Shown here piece by piece: positions 1 through 12,446 of a DNA stretch of 64,000 nt (within the stretch, counting starts at the first letter, position 1; each line of letters begins with the position of its first letter). The notes beneath the pieces were generated by a model. The model saw only the letters and a program-made list of their open reading frames with translations. It was not told the origin of the DNA and did no database searches. Source of the stretch: Pseudomonas sp. S31 (GTDB taxonomy: Bacteria; Pseudomonadota; Gammaproteobacteria; Pseudomonadales; Pseudomonadaceae). The stretch is from NCBI RefSeq assembly GCF_016648105.1, contig NZ_JACVVE010000010.1:62001-126000 (forward strand). Direction: 5' to 3'. Both the position numbers and the translations under genes were made by a program.

Positions 1-1
1 T

Positions 2-697
2 GGCCGCAAGGCCTTTATCACCGGTGCCCAAGGAGCCCAGGTGGGGATCGTGATGGCCAAGGCCGAGGAGGGCGCCTGCATGTTCCTAGTGGAGCTCCCT
101 GATCCTGCCATCCGTATCGAACGGGTGCCGCGCACCCTCGACAGCTCGATGCCGGGTGGCCACGCCGTCGTCACGCTGGACAATTTGCGGGTACCCGCCA
201 GGCAGATGCTCGGCGAGGCTGGGGAAGGTTTTCGCTATGCCCAGGTTCGGCTTGCACCGGCCCGACTGTCCCACTGCATGCGCTGGTATGGCGCCTGTCT
301 GCGGGCCAACGAGATCGCCACCGATTACGCCAATCGGCGGATGGCGTTCGGCAAGCTGCTGATCGATCACGAGGGAACGGGATTCAGCCTGGCTGAGAAC
401 CTGATCGACCTCAAGCAGGCCGAGCTGATGATCGATTGGTGCGCGGGTGTGCTCGACAGCGGTGCGGCGGGCGGCAGCGAAAGCTCGATGACCAAGGTGG
501 CGGTCAGCGAAGCCCTGATGCGCGTGGCCGATCGCTGCGTCCAGGTAATGGGCGGCAGTGGCGTGGCCGGTGACACCATCGTCGAGCAAGTCTTCCGTGA
601 GATCCGTGCGTTTCGGATCTATGACGGGCCGACGGAGGTGCACAAATGGTCACTGGCGAAAATGATCAAGCGTGACTGGGTGAGGGCCACGCAATGA
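2..697 (+). CDS. Acyl-CoA dehydrogenase, C-terminal part (gene cut by the window start)
   Basis: The reading frame is open from base 2, so this is the 3' part of a longer gene; about 231 residues are visible, against 380-420 for the family. The visible part covers the middle beta domain ([10 protein letters not shown] near its start, then a conserved L-R-V-P-A stretch) and the C-terminal helical domain, with QVMGGSGV and [10 protein letters not shown] near the end as in FAD-dependent acyl-CoA dehydrogenases. It would make an alpha,beta-enoyl-CoA and pass electrons to ETF. Its TGA overlaps the ATG of the kinase-like gene (ATGA), so the two are translationally coupled. The pairing resembles the fused ACAD10/11 proteins and the LvaA/LvaC pair. 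The acyl substrate is unknown. Confidence 0.9.
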   Translation, partial: GRKAFITGAQGAQVGIVMAKAEEGACMFLVELPDPAIRIERVPRTLDSSMPGGHAVVTLDNLRVPARQMLGEAGEGFRYAQVRLAPARLSHCMRWYGACLRANEIATDYANRRMAFGKLLIDHEGTGFSLAENLIDLKQAELMIDWCAGVLDSGAAGGSESSMTKVAVSEALMRVADRCVQVMGGSGVAGDTIVEQVFREIRAFRIYDGPTEVHKWSLAKMIKRDWVRATQ

Positions 698-1761
698 ATG
701 CCGTCGAGCAGCAGGCGAATGCCGGAGCGGGTGCCGTCCGGGCGCAGATGGAAGTCGACCAGGAGGCCCTGGAACGCTGGATGCGCACCAATGTGGAAGG
801 CTTCCGTGGCCCTCTGAGCCTCCTCCAGTTCAACGGTGGGCAATCGATACCCACCTACCAGGTCACGACGCCAGGCGGTCAGTATGTGCTGCGGCGCAAG
901 CCTTCCGGAGTGTTGCTCAAGGGCGCCCACTCGGTCGAGCGCGAGGCCCAGGTGCAGCAAGCCCTGGCACGGGCGGGCTATTGCGTGCCACGGATATTCG
1001 GCCTGTGTACCGACACCTCGGTGATCGGCGCGCCGTTCTACCTGATGGAGCGCGTGGAAGGGCGGATTTTCTGGGATGCCACCTTCCCAGGTGTCAGTGC
1101 TGCAGAGCGGCCGCTGTACTTCCAGGCCATGAACAGCACGCTAGCCCGATTGCACGGCATTGCACCAGCATCGGTGGGCCTCGAGCAATACGGCAAGATC
1201 GGCAACTATTTTTCGCGCCAGATCAGCCGCTGGACGCGCCAGTATCTGGAGGATGAGGCGGCCGGGCGAAACGCTGACATGGATCTGCTGGTGAAATGGC
1301 TTCCCGAGCATATTCCCAGTGGCGACGAAACCCGGATCGTCCACGGCGACTTCCGCTGCGACAACATGATTTTCCATCCCGAGCAGCCCCGGGTGATTGC
1401 AGTGCTGGATTGGGAACTGTCCACCCTGGGCCACCCCCTCGCCGATTTCGCCAACCACGCGATGATGTACCGGATGCCGCCGGACATCGTCGCCGGGTTG
1501 GCCGGCGCGGATCTGCAGCAGTTGAACATCCCCAGCGAGTCGCAATACGTCGAAGCCTATTGCCAGAGCACCGGGCGCACCTCGATACCCGAATGGGAGT
1601 TCTACATCGCGTTCAACCTGTTCCGCATGGCGGCTATCTTCCACGGCATCAAGGGCCGTGTCCTGCGCGGTACGGCAGCGTCTGCCCATGCCCATGAGCG
1701 AGCGAGGAGTTTCCCGGTGCTGGCAAAGCTGGCGCGCACGGCCTTGGAGGCATGTCGATGA
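694..1761 (+). CDS. APH-family phosphotransferase linked to an acyl-CoA dehydrogenase (ACAD10/11 or LvaA-like kinase)
   Basis: The 355-residue protein has an aminoglycoside phosphotransferase/choline-kinase fold. The catalytic loop H217-G-D219 with N224 and the metal-binding D239-W-E motif are visible, and an ATP-lobe lysine region lies near residues 65-85. Relatives next to or fused to acyl-CoA dehydrogenases phosphorylate 4-hydroxyacyl-CoAs so that the hydroxyl can be eliminated (LvaA of P. putida levulinate catabolism, mammalian ACAD10/11). It is the second gene of the operon, overlapping its neighbours by 4 bp upstream and 10 bp downstream. A role on a hydroxyacyl-CoA is inferred from context and is not proven. 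No small LvaB-like partner is visible, although the 5' part of the operon lies outside the window. Confidence 0.85.
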   Translation: MNAVEQQANAGAGAVRAQMEVDQEALERWMRTNVEGFRGPLSLLQFNGGQSIPTYQVTTPGGQYVLRRKPSGVLLKGAHSVEREAQVQQALARAGYCVPRIFGLCTDTSVIGAPFYLMERVEGRIFWDATFPGVSAAERPLYFQAMNSTLARLHGIAPASVGLEQYGKIGNYFSRQISRWTRQYLEDEAAGRNADMDLLVKWLPEHIPSGDETRIVHGDFRCDNMIFHPEQPRVIAVLDWELSTLGHPLADFANHAMMYRMPPDIVAGLAGADLQQLNIPSESQYVEAYCQSTGRTSIPEWEFYIAFNLFRMAAIFHGIKGRVLRGTAASAHAHERARSFPVLAKLARTALEACR

Positions 1762-2547
1762 ACGATTCGGTATTGCTTGTGATTCACGAAGGTATCGCGA
1801 CTCTGACGCTGAACCGACCACAGCAAGGCAATGCAATCGACCTGCCGATGGCTCAGGCGCTGCTCAAGGCAGTCATTGCCTGTGACCAGGACAGCAACGT
1901 GCGCAGTGTGGTGCTGACGGGGAGCGGAAAGCTGTTCTGCGCCGGTGGCGACCTGGATGCGTTCGTTGCTGCCGGGGATGCGATTGGTGGTTACCTGAGT
2001 GAGTTGGCTGGCACCCTGCACTTGGCGGTGTCGAGGCTGATGCGCATGGGCAAGCCGCTGGTGGTGTTGGTCAACGGTCCGGCGGCAGGCGCGGGCATGA
2101 GCCTGTCACTGCTTGGGGACATCGTCGTCGCAGCAGAGCGTGCGTCGTTCACCCCGGCCTATGGATCGATCGGCCTAAGCCCCGATGGCGGCCTGAGCTG
2201 GCTGCTGCCGCGCCTGGTGGGCTTGCGCCGCGCCCAGGAAATCATTCTGCTCAACCAGCCACTGAGCGCACAGCAGGCGCTTGCCGATGGCCTGGTCACC
2301 CGGGTAGTCGATGGCGCGCGGGTGCAAATGGAGGGGCTGGAACTGGCCCACGGGCTTGCAGCCATGAACGTAGCCGCCCTTGGCCAGGTGCGCCGGCTGT
2401 TGCTCGAAACCCACGCGGCCAGCCTCGAAGCCCAACTCGAGCAAGAGGCCCGAAGCATCTCGACATTGGCCTCTGGCTCCTTTGTGCGGGAGAAGGTCGC
2501 AGCATTCGTTGAACAACGCATCCACAAGAACAACAAGGAGTCGAGTC

Positions 2548-2555
<8 letters not shown>
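1752..2555 (+). CDS. Enoyl-CoA hydratase/isomerase family protein, probably isomerase type
   Basis: The 267-residue crotonase-fold protein has the oxyanion-hole segments CAGGDL and GAGMSL. The two glutamates used by classical hydratases are absent: the residue after GAGM is Ser, and the PE position reads PA. An aspartate is present in the GLSPDGG stretch, as in PaaG-type delta-isomerases. I therefore favour double-bond isomerisation of an unsaturated acyl-CoA over hydration. It starts at ATG 1752 inside the end of the kinase gene (a second ATG lies 6 bp downstream) and its stop overlaps the thiolase start, which means tight coupling. Confidence 0.85.
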
Positions 2556-5479
<2,924 letters not shown>

Positions 5480-5523
5480 TCCATCAAAGTGTGCTAGCCA
5501 ACAGAACAAGAAGAGGACAAGCC

Positions 5524-7071
5524 ATGCACCCGTTCATCCATGCCAGTGAGCAACCTGATGCCGCAGCCTGCATCCTGGCGTCCACCCAGCAAGTGCTGAC
5601 CTACGGCGAGCTGGACGCCCGCGCCAACCAAGGCGCTCATCTGCTGCGCAGCCTGGGCTTGCGACGCGGCGATACCGTTGCGGTGGTACTGGGCAACGAT
5701 TTCGAGATGTTCGTTGCCGCCTGGGCCACGCAGCGTATCGGTCTCTACATGACCGCGGTTTCGACCAAGACCTCGGTTGATGATCTTGCCTATGTATTGG
5801 AAAATTCTGAAGCCAAGGTGTTGATCGCGGGGGCGGCATACTCGGAGCTAGCCGCCCTGGCGGCCAGCAAAGCCGGCTCCGATCGTTTGACCGTGTTCGG
5901 CCATGCCGCAGGCCAGGTGCCCTTCCAAGAAGCCAGCGAGGCGTTCCCAGTCCGCCTGGTGGACGACCCTAGCGCTGGCGCGGACATGCTCTACTCATCT
6001 GGGATGACCGGGCGACCCAAGGGTGTGAAGCCGCAGTTGCCCGAGGGGGCCATCGAGACCATTACGCCGCTGATGCAATTGGGCGAGCATTTGTACGGCA
6101 TGGGCAAGACCAGCCGGTACCTCTCGACATCGCCGCTTTACCACGCGGCGCCGCTGCGCTGGGCGATGGTCATACAGCGCTTCGGTGGCACCGTGGTGAT
6201 CATGGAGCGCTTCGATGCGCAGCAGTCGCTGGCGCTGATCGAACAGTATCGCATCACTCACGCGACGTTCGTGCCGACCCATTTCGTGCGCATGCTCAAG
6301 CTCGATGCGCAAACCCGCCAGCACTATGACCACACCTCACTGCAAGCTGTGATCCATGCCGCAGCTCCCTGCCCGGTCCCGGTCAAGCATGCGATGATCG
6401 ATTGGTGGGGGCCGATCATCCATGAGTACTATTCCGGTACCGAAACCTGTGGAATCACCGCCCTGGACTCCGTCGAGTGGCTGGCCAGACCCGGTTCGGT
6501 CGGCCGCGCGGTTCTGGGTGTGGTGAAGATCGTCGGCGCAGACGGCCAGGAAGTACCAGCCGGCACGCAAGGGGACGTGTACTTTGCCGATGGTCCGAGG
6601 TTCGAGTATCACAACGACCCGGACAAGACCCGCCAGGCCTACAACGACAGAGGCTGGGCGACGCTCAGTGATATCGGCTGGGTCGACGAGCAAGGGTACT
6701 TGTTCCTGACCGATCGCAAGAGTTTCATGATCATCTCGGGCGGGGTGAATATCTATCCACAAGAGATCGAAAACCTCCTGATCACCCACCCGGAAATAGA
6801 CGATGTGGCGGTGATCGGCGCACCGGACGATGAAATGGGCGAGCGGGTCGTCGCCATCGTGCAGTTGAAGGCGGGTATCGTGGCGAGTGACCCGTTGCGC
6901 GAGCGCCTCAGGCTGTTCGTGCGTGAAGCGTTGGGAGGCGTCAAATGCCCCCAGCAGTTCGACTTCCGAAGCGAGCTACCCCGCGAGCCCACGGGGAAAC
7001 TGATGAAGCGATTGCTCAAGGCGGAGTACGAGGCCGCGCATCGATCAGCCACTACCACCTGCGCGGGATGA
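5524..7071 (+). CDS. AMP-dependent acyl-CoA synthetase/ligase (first of two)
   Basis: The 515-residue ANL-superfamily enzyme activates a carboxylic acid with ATP and CoA. The phosphate-binding loop reads YSSGMTGRPKG, with Met where Thr is usual. The adenine motif YYSGTE, the hinge aspartate region LTDRKSFMI and the C-terminal catalytic lysine in PTGKLMKR are all present. I use ATG 5524, preceded by GAGGACA. The frame is also open from 5464, but that stretch runs through the end of the hydratase gene. The altered P-loop Thr could lower activity or reflect a subfamily, and other members should be compared. Confidence 0.88.
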   Translation: MHPFIHASEQPDAAACILASTQQVLTYGELDARANQGAHLLRSLGLRRGDTVAVVLGNDFEMFVAAWATQRIGLYMTAVSTKTSVDDLAYVLENSEAKVLIAGAAYSELAALAASKAGSDRLTVFGHAAGQVPFQEASEAFPVRLVDDPSAGADMLYSSGMTGRPKGVKPQLPEGAIETITPLMQLGEHLYGMGKTSRYLSTSPLYHAAPLRWAMVIQRFGGTVVIMERFDAQQSLALIEQYRITHATFVPTHFVRMLKLDAQTRQHYDHTSLQAVIHAAAPCPVPVKHAMIDWWGPIIHEYYSGTETCGITALDSVEWLARPGSVGRAVLGVVKIVGADGQEVPAGTQGDVYFADGPRFEYHNDPDKTRQAYNDRGWATLSDIGWVDEQGYLFLTDRKSFMIISGGVNIYPQEIENLLITHPEIDDVAVIGAPDDEMGERVVAIVQLKAGIVASDPLRERLRLFVREALGGVKCPQQFDFRSELPREPTGKLMKRLLKAEYEAAHRSATTTCAG

Positions 7072-7080
7072 GGTGCTGAC

Positions 7081-8745
7081 ATGGACGTCGATATCTACGA
7101 GGACAAGCCCTGGTTATCGCGCTATGCAACTGGGCTGCCGAAAACCATCAGCCCTGAGCACGATAGCCTGCTGACTGCGTTGCAAGGCGCCGTGGCGAAA
7201 AGCCCTGAGCTGCCACTGATTCACTATTTCGACGGCACCATGACCCTGCGCCAGCTGGATGAGGCGTCGAGTCGTCTGGCGATGACGTTGATCGCGAACG
7301 GTTTCATGGCAGGCGACACGTTGGGCCTGTATCTGCAGAACGACCCTGCCTTCGTGATTGGCCAGCTGGCCTGCTGGAAAGCGGGTGGCGTGGCGGTGGC
7401 CATCAATCCCATGAACAAAGCGAGGGAGCTGGCTTTCATCCTGCAGGACTGCGGAGCTCGGGCATTGCTTTGCCTCGATGCCCTGTACAGCGAAGTGGCT
7501 GAGCAGGTGCTGGCGCAGGGAGCGGTACAGGTGTCATTGGTGGTGACCACTTCCATGCTCGATGGCCAGTCTACCCACGATGCCAGGGTCCTGGATGATC
7601 GGCAGCGACGCCCCGTCGCTGCTGGCGTGCTGGACTTGCAGGCGATCACCGACGCCCGCAGTAGCCTCGAGGGCTTCTTGCCCGCTCGGCCTGCTGCTCA
7701 TGACGTGGCCATGCTTACCTACACTTCTGGGACCACCGGAAAGCCCAAGGGGGCGATGAACACCCATGGCAACTTGGTGTTCAACGCCCAGGCCTATCGT
7801 GACTGGGTTGGCCTGACCCCTGACGACAAGATCCTGGGCATCGCTCCGTTGTTTCATGTCACTGGCTCGGTGGTGCATGTGGCGCTGGCTTTGCTGACCT
7901 GTTGCCCTTTGATACTCACGCATCGCTTTCACCCAGGCGTGATCCTGGATGTGATCCGTCAACAGCGTCCCACGTTCACCATCGGCGCTATCACTGCGTT
8001 CCAGGCCCTGATGAATGCACCGGGTGCGAGCAGGGCCGACTTCGCGTGCTTTCGAGCCATCTTTACCGGTGGCGCACCCGTGTCGCCGGCCACGCTCAGT
8101 GCCTTCGAGGATTTTTCCGGTGTGTATCTGCACAACGCCTTCGGTATGACGGAAACCTGCTCGGCGACCCACCTGGTACCGTTCGGGCAAAGGGCACCGG
8201 TGGATCCGCGGTCTGGCGCCATCTCGATCGGCGTGCCCGTCTTCAACACCAGTGTGCGGATTGTCGACGACGAAGGGGCAGTCGTGCCTGTGGGGGAAGA
8301 GGGTGAGATCGTCGATTGCGGACCCCAGGTGATGAAAGGCTACTGGGGGCAGCCTGAAATAACTTCACAGGCGCTGGTCGCGGGATGGCTGCGAACCGGC
8401 GACGTCGGTTTCATGGACGCGCAGGGTTGGTTCTACCTGGTCGATCGCAAGAAAGACATGATCAATGTCAGCGGCTACAAGGTCTGGCCTCGTGAAGTGG
8501 AGGATGTGCTCTACGAGCACCCTGCGGTGTTCGAAGCCATCGTGGTGGGCATCAGCGATAGCTACCGAGGCGAAACCGTCAAAGCGATCGTATCGTTGCA
8601 GCAAGGGATGGGGGCCACGGAAGCTGCACTGATCGAACACTGCAAGGCGCGCCTGGCTGCCTACAAATACCCTCGACAGGTCGAGATCGTGGATAGCCTG
8701 CCAAAATCTGCCAGTGGAAAACTGCTCAGGCGTGCCTTCAGGTGA
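7081..8745 (+). CDS. AMP-dependent acyl-CoA synthetase/ligase (second of two)
   Basis: The 554-residue long-chain-type acyl-CoA ligase has a canonical P-loop (YTSGTTGKPKG), the AMP-binding FGMTET motif, the hinge YLVDRKKDM and the catalytic lysine in SASGKLLRR at the C-terminus. It is the last gene of the operon, 9 bp after the previous ligase, with GAGG 8-11 bp before its ATG. Two ligases in one operon suggest two acid substrates, for example a parent compound and a chain-shortened or ring-derived intermediate. The next gene is convergent. Confidence 0.9.
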   Translation: MDVDIYEDKPWLSRYATGLPKTISPEHDSLLTALQGAVAKSPELPLIHYFDGTMTLRQLDEASSRLAMTLIANGFMAGDTLGLYLQNDPAFVIGQLACWKAGGVAVAINPMNKARELAFILQDCGARALLCLDALYSEVAEQVLAQGAVQVSLVVTTSMLDGQSTHDARVLDDRQRRPVAAGVLDLQAITDARSSLEGFLPARPAAHDVAMLTYTSGTTGKPKGAMNTHGNLVFNAQAYRDWVGLTPDDKILGIAPLFHVTGSVVHVALALLTCCPLILTHRFHPGVILDVIRQQRPTFTIGAITAFQALMNAPGASRADFACFRAIFTGGAPVSPATLSAFEDFSGVYLHNAFGMTETCSATHLVPFGQRAPVDPRSGAISIGVPVFNTSVRIVDDEGAVVPVGEEGEIVDCGPQVMKGYWGQPEITSQALVAGWLRTGDVGFMDAQGWFYLVDRKKDMINVSGYKVWPREVEDVLYEHPAVFEAIVVGISDSYRGETVKAIVSLQQGMGATEAALIEHCKARLAAYKYPRQVEIVDSLPKSASGKLLRRAFR

Positions 8746-8814
8746 CCGGAGCCATCCAACCTGGTGTCTGCTTCGGGGCGGTTCGCCACCCCGATGGTCC
8801 CCCCGTGCAAGGGG

Positions 8815-10383
8815 CTACTGGCCCTTGGCCAATTGCTGTGCTCGCTGGCCATTGCCCGCTGGCAACTGATCGAATTCGTGCAGCCCGTTCCTGGCATACG
8901 GGTCGCCGATCCAGCGAGGCATGGCCACGAACTGCTCGCCTACCAGGCTCTTGCTCGGCTCGAAGCCGTCATAGCTCAGCCCGGCCAGGTCGGAAAGGGT
9001 GTGGATCAGGTGCGAGCTGCTGTACGGCCGCTCGCTGGCTGCCTGCAAGTCGCGCGGGTGAGCCTGTTGCCAGCTTGGCGAAGTCCAGACCAGGAACGGG
9101 ATGGTGTACATCGGTCGGGTCGGGGCGCCTTCGTTGCGGCCCAGGCGGTCGTGCTTGCCGCTGCTGTAGACCTCCTCGCCATGGTCGGACAGGTACACCA
9201 GGAAACCGTTGGGCGTAGTAGCGGCGTAGTGCTTGATCAGGTTGGACACCACCAGGTCGTTGTGCAACACGGCGTTGTCGTAGGCGTTGTAGGTGTCCAC
9301 CTGGTCGTCGGACAGGCTCGGCGGCACGCCCTGGCGATCCTTGAACTGGGCCATCTGCTCGGGGTAACGGTAGCGGTAGTCCATGTGCGTGCCCAGCAGG
9401 TGGACGATGATCAGCTTCTTCGGCGCAGGGTCGGCCAGCACCTTGTCGAACGGCGCCAGCACCACGTCGTCGTACTGGCGCGCGTTCTGGTTGCGCTGGT
9501 TGTTCAGGTAGTACTGCTCGTCGGTCTGCTGCGAGAAGGTGGTGAGCATGGTGTTGCGCTTGGTCATGGTCTGCTGGTTGGTGATCCAGAAGGTCTTGTA
9601 GCCGGCCTGCTTCATCAGGTTGATCAGCGATGGCGAATCGAGGAAGCGATCGGGATGCTGTTGGTCGCCGAAGGTGAGGATCTGCTGCATCACCTCGATG
9701 GTGTAGGGCCGCGGCGAGACCACGTCCTGGAACACCGTGAGGTTGTGGTCGTTGGCGGCCAGGGCATCCAGGTTGGGCGTGGTCGGGCGACCGTAGCCAT
9801 AAAAGTGCATGTGCTCGCGGGTGGTCGACTCACCGAGTACCAGCACCAGGGTGCGTGGATCCGAGCCGCTGCTGTCCTTGAGGTTGCTCAGCGGCGGCAG
9901 GGCGGCATTCTGGTCGAGCAGTTTCTGCATGTTGCCCAGTTGCTGGCGGTATTGCGCATAGCCGACCGCCAGTTGCCAGGGCACCGCCGGCTCCATGCGT
10001 TGTTGCACCTTGTCCAGGGCATCGGCGAAGTTGCGCTCCTGGCCGACCATCTGCTTGTAGAACGGATACACCAGATTGGCCGCCACCAGCAGCACCGCCA
10101 GCGCCACGCGCGGCAGGGCCGGCATGCGCAAGGGTCGTATACGGCGCCACAGCAGTACCGCGACCACGCTGTAGAGCAGCAGGGCCAGGCACAGGCTCAG
10201 GCTGAAGTACTGGCTGAAGTACTCCCCGGCTTCGGCGCTGTTCGATTCGAACATGACGAAGATGACGCTCTGCGAGAACTCTTGGTGATAGATGCCGAAG
10301 TAGCTCAGGCCGACCAGCGAGGCCGCCTACAGCACCAGGCCGGCCCAGTCCACCTTGCGGCGGGAAGGGGAGGAAGTCGACAC
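8815..10383 (-). pseudogene. Phosphoethanolamine transferase (CptA/EptA type) with in-frame amber stop near the 5' end
   Basis: The protein would add phosphoethanolamine to lipopolysaccharide on the periplasmic side of the inner membrane. The catalytic threonine motif GESTTREHMHFYGY and the metal-binding segment YLSDHGEE are intact in the sulfatase-like domain, after N-terminal membrane helices. From a GTG at 10383 the frame reads VSTSSPSRRKVDWAGLVL, then TAG (10327-10329), then AASLVGLSYFGIYHQEF, and is open from there to 8815. The TAG falls in the first membrane helix. One base change from CAG (Gln) would explain it. An ATG at 10254 could still give 479 residues lacking the first helix. I call it a probable nonsense mutant or a sequencing error. 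Confidence 0.7.
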
Positions 10384-10509
10384 GTTTAACCCATATCCAG
10401 AGGGCCGCCAGGGTGCGCATGGGCGCGTGCGGCCGAGGTGGGCAAACTAGCAATCGAATTGTGATGAAACTGTCAAAAATGCGTGCAGGGATCGTCTGCC
10501 CCGGGCTCT

Positions 10510-11220
10510 TCAGAGCCGCCCGGCCTGGCGCTCCAGCACCAATGCCCGCAGGGTTAGGCGGGTTTGCCCGAGCAGCACCTCGCGCACCGTTTCCATGCGC
10601 TGGCGGTCGATGTTGTCCCAGCCCAGCACCCCCAGCACCTGGCGGCGCAGCACACGAAACACCATGCCCTGGCTGTTGATGGCGAAGGTGCGGATCAGCG
10701 TGCGTTGATCGTCTGCAGGCAGCCCGGTGAGCCGCCCGACGATGGCCGTGGTGACGCTGCCGATGCGCCGGTGCAGGCGTTCGTCCATCAACTCGGCGGT
10801 GCCGGGTGGGCCCAGGCCGGCCTGCTCGCGTGCCATGAACAAGCGCCAGTCGCGGGCCGAAGGGCTGTCGTGGATGAACCCGATGAAGCAGCCGATCAGC
10901 GCGAGGTAGATGTCGATCAACTGCTCGTCGGTGCTGACTGGTTGCGCCAGCACCTGTTCGGCTTGCTCGATGGGCGGGGTCAACTGCTCCCAGACGCGGT
11001 CGATGATGTGCTCGACGCAGGCCAGGTACACGCCTTCCTTGTTGTCGAAGTAATACTGCAACGCCGGCGCGTTGACCCCCGCGTCGGTGGCGATCTCTCG
11101 GGTCGAGGCACCGTCGAAGCCGCGTTCGCCGAACAGGCGCAAGGCACTGTCGATGATACGCGCACGGGTCTCTTCGCCGCGTTGGTAGCCGCCTTCGGCA
11201 GTGGGTTTGTGTCGGGCCAT
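10510..11220 (-). CDS. TetR/CecR-like transcriptional repressor
   Basis: The 236-residue protein has an N-terminal TetR helix-turn-helix (from about residue 18: ARIIDSALRLFGERGF, then STREIATDAGVNAPAL and YYFDNKEG). Its C-terminal part resembles CecR (YbiH), which in E. coli controls a HlyD-type export system. I use ATG 11220, with AGCAGGTG upstream, instead of the longer frame from 11259. It is divergent from the efflux operon at 11322, so it most likely represses that operon and itself from the 100-bp region between them. Confidence 0.88.
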   Translation of the reverse strand: MARHKPTAEGGYQRGEETRARIIDSALRLFGERGFDGASTREIATDAGVNAPALQYYFDNKEGVYLACVEHIIDRVWEQLTPPIEQAEQVLAQPVSTDEQLIDIYLALIGCFIGFIHDSPSARDWRLFMAREQAGLGPPGTAELMDERLHRRIGSVTTAIVGRLTGLPADDQRTLIRTFAINSQGMVFRVLRRQVLGVLGWDNIDRQRMETVREVLLGQTRLTLRALVLERQAGRL

Positions 11221-11249
11221 GCGAGCACCTGCTGAACAGAATGTCGGAA

Positions 11250-11286
11250 AATATACCACTTGACATAAAACTCGGGGAGATACATT
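11250..11286. promoter_or_regulatory. Divergent promoter region between the TetR gene and the efflux operon
   Basis: The intergenic stretch is AT-rich against its surroundings. On the plus strand a perfect TTGACA (11260-11265) is followed 15 bp later by TACATT (11281-11286). On the minus strand TATATT (11250-11255) could be the -10 of the regulator gene, though no good -35 is seen for it. A TetR operator is expected here, but I could not define a convincing palindrome. Confidence 0.4.
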
Positions 11287-11321
11287 TTTTTACAACTGGA
11301 ATAATTTGGAATCCCGCCGGC

Positions 11322-12446
11322 ATGTCCTCCGAACACCCCCTCGGTCAACACGATCGCCTTCAGCCCGTCCCGGCGCCGCAAACGCCCACCGAAAAATCCC
11401 GTAGCCCCAAGCGGGTACTGGCCGGGCTCGGCATTCTCGCCGGGGTGGCCGCGCTGGTGTGGGGTGGCCATTGGTATCTGGTCGGCCAATACATCGAAAC
11501 CACCGACGATGCCTACCTGCAAGCCGACAGCATGACCGTCGCGCCCAAGGTCGGTGGCTACATCGCCGAGGTGCTGGTGGCCGACAACCAGCAGGTCGAG
11601 GCCGGGCAGGCGCTGGCGCGCCTGGACTATGGCAACTACCAGGCGGCGGCCGACCAGTCGAGCGCCACCGTGCAGGCCCGCCGGGCCGATGTCGCCCGCG
11701 CCGAGGCCGAGTTGGCCCAGCAGGACGCCAGCATCGCCCAGGCCCAGGCCGAGCTCGCTGGCGCCGAAGCCGATCTGCGCCATGCCCGCAGCCAGGTGCA
11801 GCGCTATGCGCCGCTGGCCCGCTCCGGGGCCGAGACCGAAGAGCGCCTCGACACCCTGACCAACGAGCAGTCCCGCGCCACTGCCACCCTGACTGCCAAG
11901 CAGGCGGCCCTGCGTTCCGCCCAGGTGCGCATCGGTACGCTCAAGGCCAGCCTGCAGCAGGCCCAGGCGCAACTGGCCGTTTCCCAGGCCAGTGCCCGGC
12001 AGTCGGACATCGACCTGCAAGACACGGTGTTGACCAGCCCGATCGCCGGCCGCGTCGCCGACCGCAGCGTGCGGGTCGGCCAGTTCGCCCAGCCCGGCAC
12101 GCGGCTGATGACCATCGTCCCGGTGCATTCGCTGTACCTCACCGCCAACTTCAAGGAAACCCAGATCGGCGCCATGCGCCCCGGGCAGACGGTCAGCGTG
12201 CACATCGATGCACTGCCAGGGCAGACCTTGACCGGGCATGTGGACAGCATCTCGCCCGGCACCGGTGCGCAGTTCGCCCTGCTGCCGCCGTCCAACGCCA
12301 CCGGCAACTTCACCAAGATCGTCCAGCGGGTGCCAGTGCGCATCGTCCTGGACATTCCCGAGGCCGTGCGCCCGGCGCTGGTGCCCGGGCTGTCGGTGAC
12401 CGTCGACGTCGATACCCGCACCGGCCCGGACGCCCAGCATGGCTGA
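11322..12446 (+). CDS. HlyD/EmrA-family periplasmic adaptor (membrane fusion protein)
   Basis: The 374-residue adaptor has one N-terminal membrane anchor (about residues 33-52), the EmrA signature ETTDDAYLQAD just after it, a biotinyl-lipoyl-like domain, a long alanine/glutamine-rich coiled-coil hairpin (about residues 110-230) and the C-terminal segment ATGNFTKIVQRVPVRI typical of EmrA. It connects the MFS pump to the outer-membrane channel. I chose ATG 11322; the frame is open from 11241 but the extra residues do not look like family sequence. The end overlaps the MFS start by 8 bp. Confidence 0.92.
   Translation: MSSEHPLGQHDRLQPVPAPQTPTEKSRSPKRVLAGLGILAGVAALVWGGHWYLVGQYIETTDDAYLQADSMTVAPKVGGYIAEVLVADNQQVEAGQALARLDYGNYQAAADQSSATVQARRADVARAEAELAQQDASIAQAQAELAGAEADLRHARSQVQRYAPLARSGAETEERLDTLTNEQSRATATLTAKQAALRSAQVRIGTLKASLQQAQAQLAVSQASARQSDIDLQDTVLTSPIAGRVADRSVRVGQFAQPGTRLMTIVPVHSLYLTANFKETQIGAMRPGQTVSVHIDALPGQTLTGHVDSISPGTGAQFALLPPSNATGNFTKIVQRVPVRIVLDIPEAVRPALVPGLSVTVDVDTRTGPDAQHG

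Noticed and set aside
8774..8793. Hairpin CGGGG...CCCCG with a TTCG loop between the second acyl-CoA ligase and the convergent phosphoethanolamine transferase gene
   Set aside because: The stem has a mismatch and no T-run on either strand, so it is too weak to call a terminator.
8764..10389. 541-codon plus-strand frame opposite the phosphoethanolamine transferase
   Set aside because: It is an antisense frame with repetitive Val/His/Gln composition and no ribosome site, while the opposite strand encodes a recognisable enzyme.
9830..11323. Long minus-strand open frame of 497 codons across the TetR gene and the start of the phosphoethanolamine transferase
   Set aside because: The translation is rich in Arg, Pro and Ala and matches nothing; it is a GC-rich shadow of the two real genes in another frame.
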